Positions 57,631 to 64,000 of a stretch of 64,000 bases of DNA are shown here, in pieces; positions within the stretch are counted from its first letter, which is position 1, and every line of letters starts with the position of its first letter. The notes under the pieces were generated by a model that searched no databases, was not told the origin of the DNA, and saw nothing but the letters and a program-made list of their open reading frames with translations. Origin of the DNA: Gemmobacter denitrificans (lineage in GTDB: Bacteria > Pseudomonadota > Alphaproteobacteria > Rhodobacterales > Rhodobacteraceae); NCBI RefSeq assembly GCF_036964905.1, contig NZ_JBALHR010000001.1, positions 248,001 to 312,000 on the forward strand, written 5' to 3'. The position numbers were made by a program, and so were the translations under genes.

Positions 57631-59151
57631 ATGGCGGCACTGGACAGCGAAGATCAGATCGAAGTGCGCGAAGGCGTCGATCGGGAAACCATCGAGACCG
57701 TGCAGGCCATGGCCGGCAAATACAAATACGGCTGGGAAACCGAAATCGAAACCGAATATGCCCCCAAGGGGCTTTCGGAAGATATCGTCCGGCTGATCAG
57801 CGAAAAGAATGGCGAACCGGAATGGATGCTGGACTGGCGTCTGGCCGCCTATCGCCGGTGGCTGCAGATGGAAGAACCCAGCTGGGCGATGCTGAACTAT
57901 CCTGAAATCGACTATCAGGATCAGTATTACTACGCCAAGCCCAAGAGCATGGCGCAGAAACCCAAAAGCCTGGACGAGGTGGACCCCAAGCTGCTGGCGA
58001 CCTATGCCAAACTGGGAATTCCGCTGAAAGAACAGATGCTTCTGGCCGGAGTTGAAGGTGAACCCGAACAGCGCAAGGTGGCCGTGGATGCGGTCTTCGA
58101 TTCCGTTTCGGTCGGCACCACCTTCAAGGATGAATTGCGCAAGGCAGGGGTGATCTTCTGTTCCATTTCCGAGGCGATCAAGGAACACCCGGAGCTGGTG
58201 AAGAAATACCTCGGCTCGGTCGTGCCGCAGTCGGACAATTTCTTTGCCACGCTGAACAGCGCCGTGTTTTCGGATGGGTCGTTCGTCTATATCCCCGAAG
58301 GCACCCGCTGCCCGATGGAGTTGAGCACCTATTTCCGCATCAATGCCGAAAACACCGGGCAGTTCGAACGCACGCTGATCGTGGCCGACAAGGGGTCATA
58401 TGTCAGCTATCTGGAAGGCTGCACCGCGCCGAAGCGCGACACCAACCAGTTGCACGCCGCCGTGGTGGAAATCGTCATTCTGGATGATGCCGAGGTGAAG
58501 TATTCCACCGTCCAGAACTGGTATCCGGGCGATGAAGAGGGCAAGGGCGGCATCTACAACTTTGTCACCAAGCGCGCCGATTGCCGGGGCAAGCGGGCCA
58601 AGGTGATGTGGACGCAGGTTGAAACCGGTTCGGCCATCACCTGGAAATACCCGTCCTGCATCCTGCGCGGCGAGGAAAGCCAGGGTGAATTCTATTCCAT
58701 CGCCATCGCCAACAATGCGCAGCAGGCCGATACCGGCACCAAGATGGTGCATCTGGGCAAGAACACCAAATCGCGCATCGTCTCGAAAGGGATCAGCGCG
58801 GGCCGGGCGCAGAACACTTACCGCGGTTTGGTAAGTATGCATCCGAAAGCCTTGAATTCACGCAATTATACCCAATGTGACAGCCTGCTGATCGGCGACA
58901 GGTGCGGCGCACATACCGTGCCTTACATCGAGGTGAAGAACAATTCGTCCCGCGTGGAGCATGAGGCGACCACGTCGAAGGTGGATGATGATCAGCTGTT
59001 CTACTGCCGGTCGCGCGGCATGGACGAAGAAGAGGCCGTTGCGTTGGTGGTGAACGGCTTCTGCAAGGAAGTGCTGCAGGCCCTGCCGATGGAATTTGCC
59101 ATGGAAGCCCAGGCCCTGGTTGCCATTTCGCTGGAAGGATCGGTGGGATGA
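57631..59151 (+). CDS. sufB: Fe-S cluster assembly scaffold SufB
   Basis: A 506-residue SufB of the SufBCD complex, on which Fe-S clusters are built. The beta-helix core contains VFSDGSFVYIPEGTRCPMELSTYFRINAENTGQFERTLI, and the C-terminal NYTQCDSLLIGDRCGAHTVPYIEVKN contains the Cys that accepts sulfur. I chose ATG 57631 with AAGGGAATCGCC upstream; the six upstream codons of the frame are leader. It is coupled to the following small gene by a four-base overlap. A TATAAT on the opposite strand (58865) may mark an antisense promoter. Confidence 0.96.
   Translation: MAALDSEDQIEVREGVDRETIETVQAMAGKYKYGWETEIETEYAPKGLSEDIVRLISEKNGEPEWMLDWRLAAYRRWLQMEEPSWAMLNYPEIDYQDQYYYAKPKSMAQKPKSLDEVDPKLLATYAKLGIPLKEQMLLAGVEGEPEQRKVAVDAVFDSVSVGTTFKDELRKAGVIFCSISEAIKEHPELVKKYLGSVVPQSDNFFATLNSAVFSDGSFVYIPEGTRCPMELSTYFRINAENTGQFERTLIVADKGSYVSYLEGCTAPKRDTNQLHAAVVEIVILDDAEVKYSTVQNWYPGDEEGKGGIYNFVTKRADCRGKRAKVMWTQVETGSAITWKYPSCILRGEESQGEFYSIAIANNAQQADTGTKMVHLGKNTKSRIVSKGISAGRAQNTYRGLVSMHPKALNSRNYTQCDSLLIGDRCGAHTVPYIEVKNNSSRVEHEATTSKVDDDQLFYCRSRGMDEEEAVALVVNGFCKEVLQALPMEFAMEAQALVAISLEGSVG
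58865..58870 (-). promoter_or_regulatory. Possible antisense -10 box in sufB
   Basis: A perfect TATAAT on the minus strand, preceded by TGGG, in a locally AT-rich patch of sufB. No good -35 box is visible at the right spacing, so this is weak on its own. Confidence 0.25.
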
Positions 59152-59459
59152 TCGTGACCACCACCCCCAGCATCGAAGGGCGCAAGATCACCGCCTATCG
59201 CGGGATCGTCACCGGCGAAGCCATTCTGGGCGCGAATATCTTCCGCGATCTGTTTGCGGGCATCCGCGATATCGTCGGTGGCCGGTCGGCGGCCTATGAA
59301 CAGGAACTGGGCAAGGCCCGTGTCACCGCCCTGGCGGAGATGGAGGCCAAGGCCGTGGCCCTTGGCGCCACTGCCATTGTCGGCGTCGATCTGGATTACG
59401 AAGTCATCAACAACATGCTCATGGTGTCGGCCTCCGGCACTGCCGTAACGCTCGACTGA
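59148..59459 (+). CDS. YbjQ family protein in the suf operon
   Basis: A 103-residue protein of the YbjQ/heavy-metal-binding family: ITAYRGIVTGEAILGANIFRDLFAGIRDIVGGRSAAYEQELGKAR, then ALGATAIVGVDLDYEVI. The family forms pentamers; its function is unknown and the metal-binding name is from homology only. It overlaps sufB by four bases (ATGA) and ends nine bases before sufC, so it is inside the operon and likely co-produced. A role in handling metal for the SufBCD scaffold is a reasonable guess, not shown. Confidence 0.87.
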   Translation: MIVTTTPSIEGRKITAYRGIVTGEAILGANIFRDLFAGIRDIVGGRSAAYEQELGKARVTALAEMEAKAVALGATAIVGVDLDYEVINNMLMVSASGTAVTLD

Positions 59460-59468
59460 GAGACAGAA

Positions 59469-60224
59469 ATGCTTGAAATCAAGAACCTGCACGTCAAACT
59501 TGAAGAAGATGACAAGGTCATCCTGAAAGGCGTGAACCTGACCGTCGAACCCGGCAAGGTCCATGCGATCATGGGGCCGAACGGGTCGGGCAAATCGACG
59601 CTTTCCTATGTTCTGTCGGGCCGTGACGGCTATGAAGTGACCGAAGGCTCGGCCATGCTGGAAGGCGTGGAACTGCTGGAGATGGAACCCGAGGAACGCG
59701 CGGCGGCCGGCCTGTTTCTGGCGTTCCAGTATCCGGTGGAAATTCCGGGTGTGGGCAACATGACCTTCCTGCGCACGGCGGTGAACGCACAGCGCAAGGC
59801 GCGCGGCGAAGAGGAAATGAGCGCGGGCGAATTCCTCAAGGTCGTGCGCGAAAAGGCCAAATCGTTGAAGATCGACGCCGAGATGATGAAGCGCCCGGTC
59901 AATGTGGGCTTTTCGGGCGGTGAAAAGAAGCGCAACGAAATCCTGCAGATGGCCATGCTGGAACCCAAGATGTGCATTCTGGATGAAACCGATTCCGGTC
60001 TGGATGTCGATGCGATGAAACTGGTTTCCGAAGGCGTGAACGCGCTGCGCGATGCCGGGCGGTCTTTCCTTGTGATCACGCATTACCAGCGCCTGCTGGA
60101 CCATATCAAACCCGATGTGGTGCATATCATGGCCGACGGGCGGATCGTGAAGACCGGCGGGCCGGAACTGGCGCTTGAGGTCGAGAACAACGGATATGCC
60201 GATATTCTGGCCGAGGTGCTGTGA
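59469..60224 (+). CDS. sufC: Fe-S assembly ATPase SufC
   Basis: A 251-residue ABC-type ATPase that dimerises on SufB-SufD and drives the conformational change of the scaffold. Walker A is IMGPNGSGKSTLSYVLSG (~35), the signature is VGFSGGEKKRNEILQ, and the Walker B/D-loop region is CILDETDSGLDVDAMK. GAGAGACAGAA lies upstream of the ATG. Its stop overlaps the sufD start (TGATG). Confidence 0.96.
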   Translation: MLEIKNLHVKLEEDDKVILKGVNLTVEPGKVHAIMGPNGSGKSTLSYVLSGRDGYEVTEGSAMLEGVELLEMEPEERAAAGLFLAFQYPVEIPGVGNMTFLRTAVNAQRKARGEEEMSAGEFLKVVREKAKSLKIDAEMMKRPVNVGFSGGEKKRNEILQMAMLEPKMCILDETDSGLDVDAMKLVSEGVNALRDAGRSFLVITHYQRLLDHIKPDVVHIMADGRIVKTGGPELALEVENNGYADILAEVL

Positions 60225-61510
60225 TGGCGCTGGCACAGGCGAAACTGGACGCAGCCGAGGCGCGGCTGGCGGCGCTGGCCGTGCCGCAAGGGGCATGGGC
60301 GGCGGCGGCGCGGGGCGATGCCCTTGCCCGACTGCGCGCCACCGGCCTGCCGGGCAAGCGTGATGAATACTGGCGCTATACTGACCCGACCACGCTGAAT
60401 CGGGTGGCCCCGGCCCCGGCGGCCCTGTTCGATCCGGGTGATGAACCTATGGTGTTCACCGGTATTGACCGGCTGAAACTGGTTTTTGTCGATGGTGTCT
60501 TTGATCCGGCGCAATCGGATGATCCGGTTCTGGCCGGGGTCACGATCGACCGTCTGGCCGATGTGGCCCATGCCGATATCCACTGGGCCCAAGGGCTTTA
60601 TGGTGTGCTGGAGGCGCGGGGGCAGATGCCCGTCGCGCGCCCGCTGGCCGCGCTGAATACGGCCTGCGCCACCGATGGCGTGCTGATCCGCGCCACCGGC
60701 AAGGCGGCCAAGCCGGTGTCGCTGATCTATCTGCACCGCGATGAAAGCTCGGACGCGATCCTGCACCATGTGGTGAAGGTCGAGGCTGGGGCCGAACTGA
60801 CGCTGCTGGAAAACGGCCCGGCTGCGGCGCGGTTCAACAAGGTGCTGGAGGTCGATGTCGCCGATGGCGGCCGCTTCCACCATATCCGCACGCAGGGCCG
60901 CGACCATGAGCGCCGTGCGGTGACGCATATCTTTGCCCGTCTGGGTGCGGAATCGCTGTTCAAGAGCTTTACGCTCACCGCGAACGGGGTCTTGACCCGC
61001 AACGAGGTGGTGATCGAACTGACCGGCGATGACGCCATGGCCCATGTGGCCGGCGCGGCTGTCGGGGATGGCGATTTTCACCATGATGACACGGTCTTTG
61101 TCACCCATGCGGCCGAGCGGTGCGAAAGCCGTCAGGTGTTCAAGAAGGTGCTGAAGAACGGTGCTGTCGGGGTGTTTCAGGGCAAGATCCTGGTCAAGCC
61201 CGGTGCGCAGAAAACCGACGGCTATCAGATCAGCCAGAGCCTGCTTCTGGATGAGGACAGCCAGTTCCTCGCCAAGCCCGAGCTGGAAATCTATGCCGAT
61301 GATGTGAAATGTTCGCATGGTTCCACGTCGGGCGCGATTGACGAAACTGCGCTCTATTACCTGCGGTCGCGCGGGGTGCCCCTGCGGGCGGCGCAATCCC
61401 TGCTGGTGCTGGCCTTCCTGGCCGAAGCCATTCAGGAAATCGAGGATGAGGCGCTGGCCGAGGATATCCGGCTGCGGCTGGAAGGCTGGCTCAGCCGTCA
61501 CGGGCAGTAA
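60224..61510 (+). CDS. sufD: Fe-S assembly protein SufD
   Basis: A 428-residue SufB paralogue without the sulfur-accepting Cys. The N-terminal helical region is followed by the beta-helix core and the C-terminal DDVKCSHGSTSGAIDETALYYLRSRGVPLRAAQSLLVLAFL, which includes the conserved His of the SufB-SufD interface. KRDEYWRYTDPTTL near residue 47 is typical of SufD. It starts inside the sufC stop codon and lies six bases before the membrane-protein gene. Confidence 0.95.
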   Translation: MALAQAKLDAAEARLAALAVPQGAWAAAARGDALARLRATGLPGKRDEYWRYTDPTTLNRVAPAPAALFDPGDEPMVFTGIDRLKLVFVDGVFDPAQSDDPVLAGVTIDRLADVAHADIHWAQGLYGVLEARGQMPVARPLAALNTACATDGVLIRATGKAAKPVSLIYLHRDESSDAILHHVVKVEAGAELTLLENGPAAARFNKVLEVDVADGGRFHHIRTQGRDHERRAVTHIFARLGAESLFKSFTLTANGVLTRNEVVIELTGDDAMAHVAGAAVGDGDFHHDDTVFVTHAAERCESRQVFKKVLKNGAVGVFQGKILVKPGAQKTDGYQISQSLLLDEDSQFLAKPELEIYADDVKCSHGSTSGAIDETALYYLRSRGVPLRAAQSLLVLAFLAEAIQEIEDEALAEDIRLRLEGWLSRHGQ

Positions 61511-61515
61511 CCTGG

Positions 61516-61998
61516 ATGGCTGTCACCTCGGATATCGTGGAAAGCTGGCGGCGCCCGCGTCTGGTGCTGCGCCGCCATCTTGCGCGCGGCAAGTCTGAAC
61601 CCTTTGTATTCAGCCTGCTGTTCGTGTTTCTCTTGGTGGCCTTCATCGCGCAGATCCCGGTGGCGGCCCGTGTCAGCACGTTGCAGCCCGACGTGCCGAT
61701 GCCGCCGCAATTGCTGGGCGCGGGATTGGGGCTTCTGGCCACGATCCCGGTCTTTTATCTGCTGGCTGCCGGGTCGCGGCTGGTGGGTCAGTTAATGGGC
61801 GGGCGGGGCAGTTGGTATGGCGCGCGGCTGGCGCTGTTCTGGGCGCTGGTTTCGGTCACGCCGCTGGTGCTGCTGTCGGGGCTGGTGGCCGGGATGATCG
61901 GTCCGGGGCCGCAACTGTTTCTGACCGGCGCGATCGGTTTTGCGGCCTTTCTGGGCCAGTGGATCATCGGGCTTGGGGTGGTGGAACAAGGGGAATGA
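61516..61998 (+). CDS. YIP1-type membrane protein in the suf operon
   Basis: A 160-residue protein with about four hydrophobic segments (FVFSLLFVFLLVAFIAQIPV, LLGAGLGLLATIPVFYLLAAGSRLVGQLMGG, ALFWALVSVTPLVLLSGLVAGMIG, LTGAIGFAAFLGQWIIGLGVV). It resembles the YIP1/DUF1282 group. It starts six bases after sufD and overlaps sufS by four bases, so it is a fixed part of this operon. I recall a similar membrane gene between sufD and sufS in other Rhodobacteraceae. Function unknown. Confidence 0.78.
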   Translation: MAVTSDIVESWRRPRLVLRRHLARGKSEPFVFSLLFVFLLVAFIAQIPVAARVSTLQPDVPMPPQLLGAGLGLLATIPVFYLLAAGSRLVGQLMGGRGSWYGARLALFWALVSVTPLVLLSGLVAGMIGPGPQLFLTGAIGFAAFLGQWIIGLGVVEQGE

Positions 61999-63221
61999 AC
62001 ATGTTCGATGTGGCGAAAGTCCGGGCCGATTTCCCCATTCTGGCCCGTCAGGTGAACGGCAAACCGCTGGTCTATCTGGACAACGGGGCCAGCGCGCAGA
62101 AACCGCAATGCGTGATCGATGCGGTGACCCAAGCCTATGCGCAGGAATATGCCAATGTGCATCGCGGCCTGCACTATCTATCAAACCTGGCGACCGAGAA
62201 ATACGAGGCGGTGCGGGGCATTGTGGCGCGTTTCCTCAATGCCGGGTCGGAAGAGGAAATCGTTTTCACCTCGGGCACGACCGAAGGCATCAATCTGGTG
62301 TCATATGCCTGGGCCGCGCCACGCCTGCAGCCGGGCGACGAAATCGTCCTGTCGATCATGGAACACCACGCCAATATCGTGCCCTGGCATTTCCTGCGCG
62401 AACGGCAGGGCGTGGTGCTGAAATGGGTCCAATGTGATGCCAATGGCGATCTCGACCCGCAGGCGGTGATTGATGCCATCGGCCCTCGCACAAGGCTGGT
62501 GGCAATCACCCAGATGTCGAACGTGCTGGGCACGGTGGTTGATGTGGCCACGATCTGCCGGGCGGCGCGCGAAAAGGGCGTGCCGGTGCTGGTGGATGGG
62601 TCACAATCGGCGGTGCACATGCCGGTGGATGTGCAGGCCATGGGCTGCGATTTCTTCGCCATCACCGGGCACAAGCTTTACGGCCCCTCGGGGTCGGGCG
62701 CGATCTATATCCGCCGCGAGCGGATGGCGGAAATGCGCCCCTTCCTTGGCGGCGGCGACATGATCCGCGACGTCAGCCGCGATGCGGTGAGCTATAACGA
62801 TCCGCCCATGCGGTTCGAGGCGGGAACCCCCGGCATCGTCCAGCAGATCGGCATGGGCGTGGCGCTGGACTATCTGATGACGCTTGGCATGGACCGGGTG
62901 GCAGCCCATGAACGCCACCTGCGTGATTATGCGCAAAGCCGTCTTTCCGGGCTCAACTGGTTGACCATTCAGGGCAATTCGGCAGGCAAGGGGGCGATTT
63001 TCTCGTTCACGCTGCAAGGGGCGGCCCATGCGCATGATATTTCCACCGTGTTGGACAAGAAGGGCGTCGCGGTCCGCGCCGGCACGCATTGCGCCATGCC
63101 CTTGATGGCGCATATGGGCGTGACCGCCACCTGCCGCGCCTCATTCGCGATGTACAACACGCCCGATGAGGTGGACAAGCTGATCGAGGCGCTGGAACTT
63201 TGCCACGACCTGTTCGGATAA
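61995..63221 (+). CDS. sufS: Cysteine desulfurase SufS
   Basis: A 408-residue type II cysteine desulfurase: VYLDNGASAQKPQCVIDAV at the N-terminus, the PLP lysine in ITGHKLYGPSGSGAIYIR and the catalytic Cys in VRAGTHCAMPLMAHMG. It delivers persulfide sulfur to SufB, usually through SufE or SufU; neither is in the window. The start ATG 61995 overlaps the previous stop; a second ATG two codons later is possible. It is the second desulfurase of the operon, with the IscS-type enzyme at the head, and the last suf gene seen. Confidence 0.95.
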   Translation: MNMFDVAKVRADFPILARQVNGKPLVYLDNGASAQKPQCVIDAVTQAYAQEYANVHRGLHYLSNLATEKYEAVRGIVARFLNAGSEEEIVFTSGTTEGINLVSYAWAAPRLQPGDEIVLSIMEHHANIVPWHFLRERQGVVLKWVQCDANGDLDPQAVIDAIGPRTRLVAITQMSNVLGTVVDVATICRAAREKGVPVLVDGSQSAVHMPVDVQAMGCDFFAITGHKLYGPSGSGAIYIRRERMAEMRPFLGGGDMIRDVSRDAVSYNDPPMRFEAGTPGIVQQIGMGVALDYLMTLGMDRVAAHERHLRDYAQSRLSGLNWLTIQGNSAGKGAIFSFTLQGAAHAHDISTVLDKKGVAVRAGTHCAMPLMAHMGVTATCRASFAMYNTPDEVDKLIEALELCHDLFG

Positions 63222-63261
63222 GCCCTTGGCCCGTTTCGCGGAAAATCCCGCATTTTCAACA

Positions 63262-63290
63262 TTGCGGCATCCCGCCTGACCGGCTATAGA
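63262..63290 (+). promoter_or_regulatory. Promoter of tRNA-Arg(CCG)
   Basis: TTGCGG and TATAGA separated by 17 bases; the -10 box ends nine bases before the mature tRNA. This is the best sigma-70-type promoter match in the window. Confidence 0.82.
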
Positions 63291-63299
63291 CGCAGCAAC

Positions 63300-63376
63300 G
63301 CACCCATAGCTCAGCTGGATAGAGCGTTGCCCTCCGAAGGCAAAGGTCGCACGTTCGAATCGTGCTGGGTGCGCCA
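63300..63376 (+). tRNA. tRNA-Arg (anticodon CCG)
   Basis: Acceptor GCACCCA pairs with TGGGTGC, followed by discriminator G and encoded CCA. The anticodon stem TTGCC/GGCAA closes the loop CTCCGAA, giving anticodon CCG. The T arm is GCACG-TTCGAAT-CGTGC. An integrase gene points at its 3' end, so the 3' half is probably the attachment site of the element that follows. Confidence 0.96.
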
Positions 63377-63400
63377 TAAAATCAATGACTTAGTGTTTTG
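63340..63400. other. Probable attachment site (attL) at the tRNA-Arg 3' end
   Basis: The integrase gene starts its C-terminal end 58 bases after the tRNA CCA, the usual layout for a tRNA-targeting element. The tRNA is intact, so the element would carry the replacing 3' end. The exact core cannot be set without the right-hand boundary outside the window. TTGGCACA (63401) and TTGGCGCAC (63423) are possible arm-type repeats. Confidence 0.5.
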
Positions 63401-63433
63401 GCACATTAGATTGCGCATAACTTGGCGCACAAG

Positions 63434-64000
63434 TTAGCCTCTGCGGCCTATGGCTTCCCGTGCGCTTTGCTGGTGATCCGGGTGGTGGTGACCATAGACT
63501 CGCTCGATCATCTGGACTGATGCGCCGAAAAATCCTGCCGCATCCCAAGCGGTTGCGCCGCGCTGCATCGTCCAAGTGATTGCGGTGTGGCGCAGGGTGT
63601 GCGGCGTGACGTCAGACATGCCTGCATCTACGGTGATTGTGGCCCAGCCGGTCTTGATATCGCCGCACAAGGCCCCCTGATACTCGACCGGGAATCGCAG
63701 CCCCATCCTCTCCCAGCGCCGAAGGTGGGCAAGCAATCTGTCTGGCAGCCGGGCAGGTGGCTGGCGCTTGTTCGTCACCCGCTCGGATTCGGCACGGCGG
63801 AACATCAGCCCGTGTTCGGTGTCGATCCAGCCGCCGCGCGTGTTGGGCATATAGGCCAGCCGCAGCACGGCATCTTTGCAGGTTCCGGAATAAAGCGCCA
63901 CCAGAATGAACCGGGCAAGGTGCTGCGTTCTGCGGCCCCGCCATGCAGCCCATAGCAGCCGCGCGACCTCTGCCCGTGTCAGCCACCGCTCCTTGGCAGG
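63434..64000 (-). CDS. Tyrosine-type integrase, C-terminal part (possibly inactive)
   Basis: The gene runs off the window end; 188 codons are visible, reading toward the tRNA. It is the catalytic domain of a phage/island tyrosine recombinase: LTRAEVARLLWAAW near the visible N-terminus, the box II motif HTLRHTAITWTMQRG, and the tyrosine box IERVYGHHHPD. In box I the sequence is ALYSGTCKDAVLRL, where this family has GTR; the catalytic arginine appears replaced by Cys (TGC, one transition from CGC). It may therefore be inactive, or this may be a sequence error. Confidence 0.88.
   Translation of the reverse strand, partial: PAKERWLTRAEVARLLWAAWRGRRTQHLARFILVALYSGTCKDAVLRLAYMPNTRGGWIDTEHGLMFRRAESERVTNKRQPPARLPDRLLAHLRRWERMGLRFPVEYQGALCGDIKTGWATITVDAGMSDVTPHTLRHTAITWTMQRGATAWDAAGFFGASVQMIERVYGHHHPDHQQSAREAIGRRG

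Overview
The window is a GC-rich stretch of chromosome (I judge roughly mid-60s % GC by eye, not counted) from an alphaproteobacterium, most likely a member of the Rhodobacteraceae (Rhodobacter/Gemmobacter-like). The reasons are the gene content and order (rpmF-plsX-fabH-ihfA-merR, purL-bolA-grxD, sufB-C-D-S with small inserts, the fused indolepyruvate oxidoreductase), a GTTC-N7-GTTC LexA box in front of uvrA, and several small proteins that I recognise from that family. It is almost entirely core chromosome; only the last ~600 bases enter an integrated element. No gene-free stretch exceeds about 300 bases.

Layout. 1-7.2 kb: end of queA, an MFS transporter, DUF924, lpdA, a rhodanese with a candidate sulfide-type operator, and uvrA with its SOS box. 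7.2-14 kb: a small membrane protein with a Crp/Fnr regulator, then the valine-degradation genes (mmsB, HIBCH, isobutyryl-CoA dehydrogenase, mmsA) with a divergent LysR regulator. 14-25 kb: CBS protein, coaD, two GAPDH genes with shared operator-like palindromes, a tandem pair of LysM plus solute-binding proteins, DUF808, transketolase, a repeat coiled-coil protein and zapA. 25-31 kb: grxD-bolA-purL, then a MAPEG/DGPF/DGPF/ECF42 sigma-factor cluster with a matching promoter-like site. 31-41 kb: LysR and indolepyruvate oxidoreductase, acyltransferase, murI, DUF1684, argC, ccmE, and an endolysin/holin pair like the gene-transfer-agent lysis genes of Rhodobacter. 40.5-46 kb: argS-SPOR-nagZ-scpA-scpB. 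46-52 kb: a two-domain dCTP deaminase, tRNA-Pro, and the merR-ihfA-fabH-plsX-rpmF-DUF177 block. 52-63 kb: bamE, an OlsB-like acyltransferase, an ABC-F ATPase, cysS, and the cysteine desulfurase/suf operon. 63.3 kb to the end: tRNA-Arg(CCG) with an integrase gene behind it.

How the parts work together. The suf operon builds Fe-S clusters, and GrxD-BolA probably handle or sense them. The cysteine desulfurase gene contains an AT-rich island that reads as an Irr-type iron-control palindrome followed by a promoter for sufB onward. The two gap genes share LacI-type palindromes that fit the central-carbon regulator CceR. The rhodanese promoter carries an ATTC-N8-GAAT palindrome that fits the sulfide repressor SqrR. 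The valine genes form a pathway from isobutyryl-CoA to propionyl-CoA.

I did not find a clearly new defence or biosynthetic system. The least-described items are the LysM/solute-binding pair, the 38-codon cysteine-rich ORF in the ECF42 cluster, the 25-residue-repeat protein before zapA, and the integrase whose first catalytic arginine appears to be cysteine.
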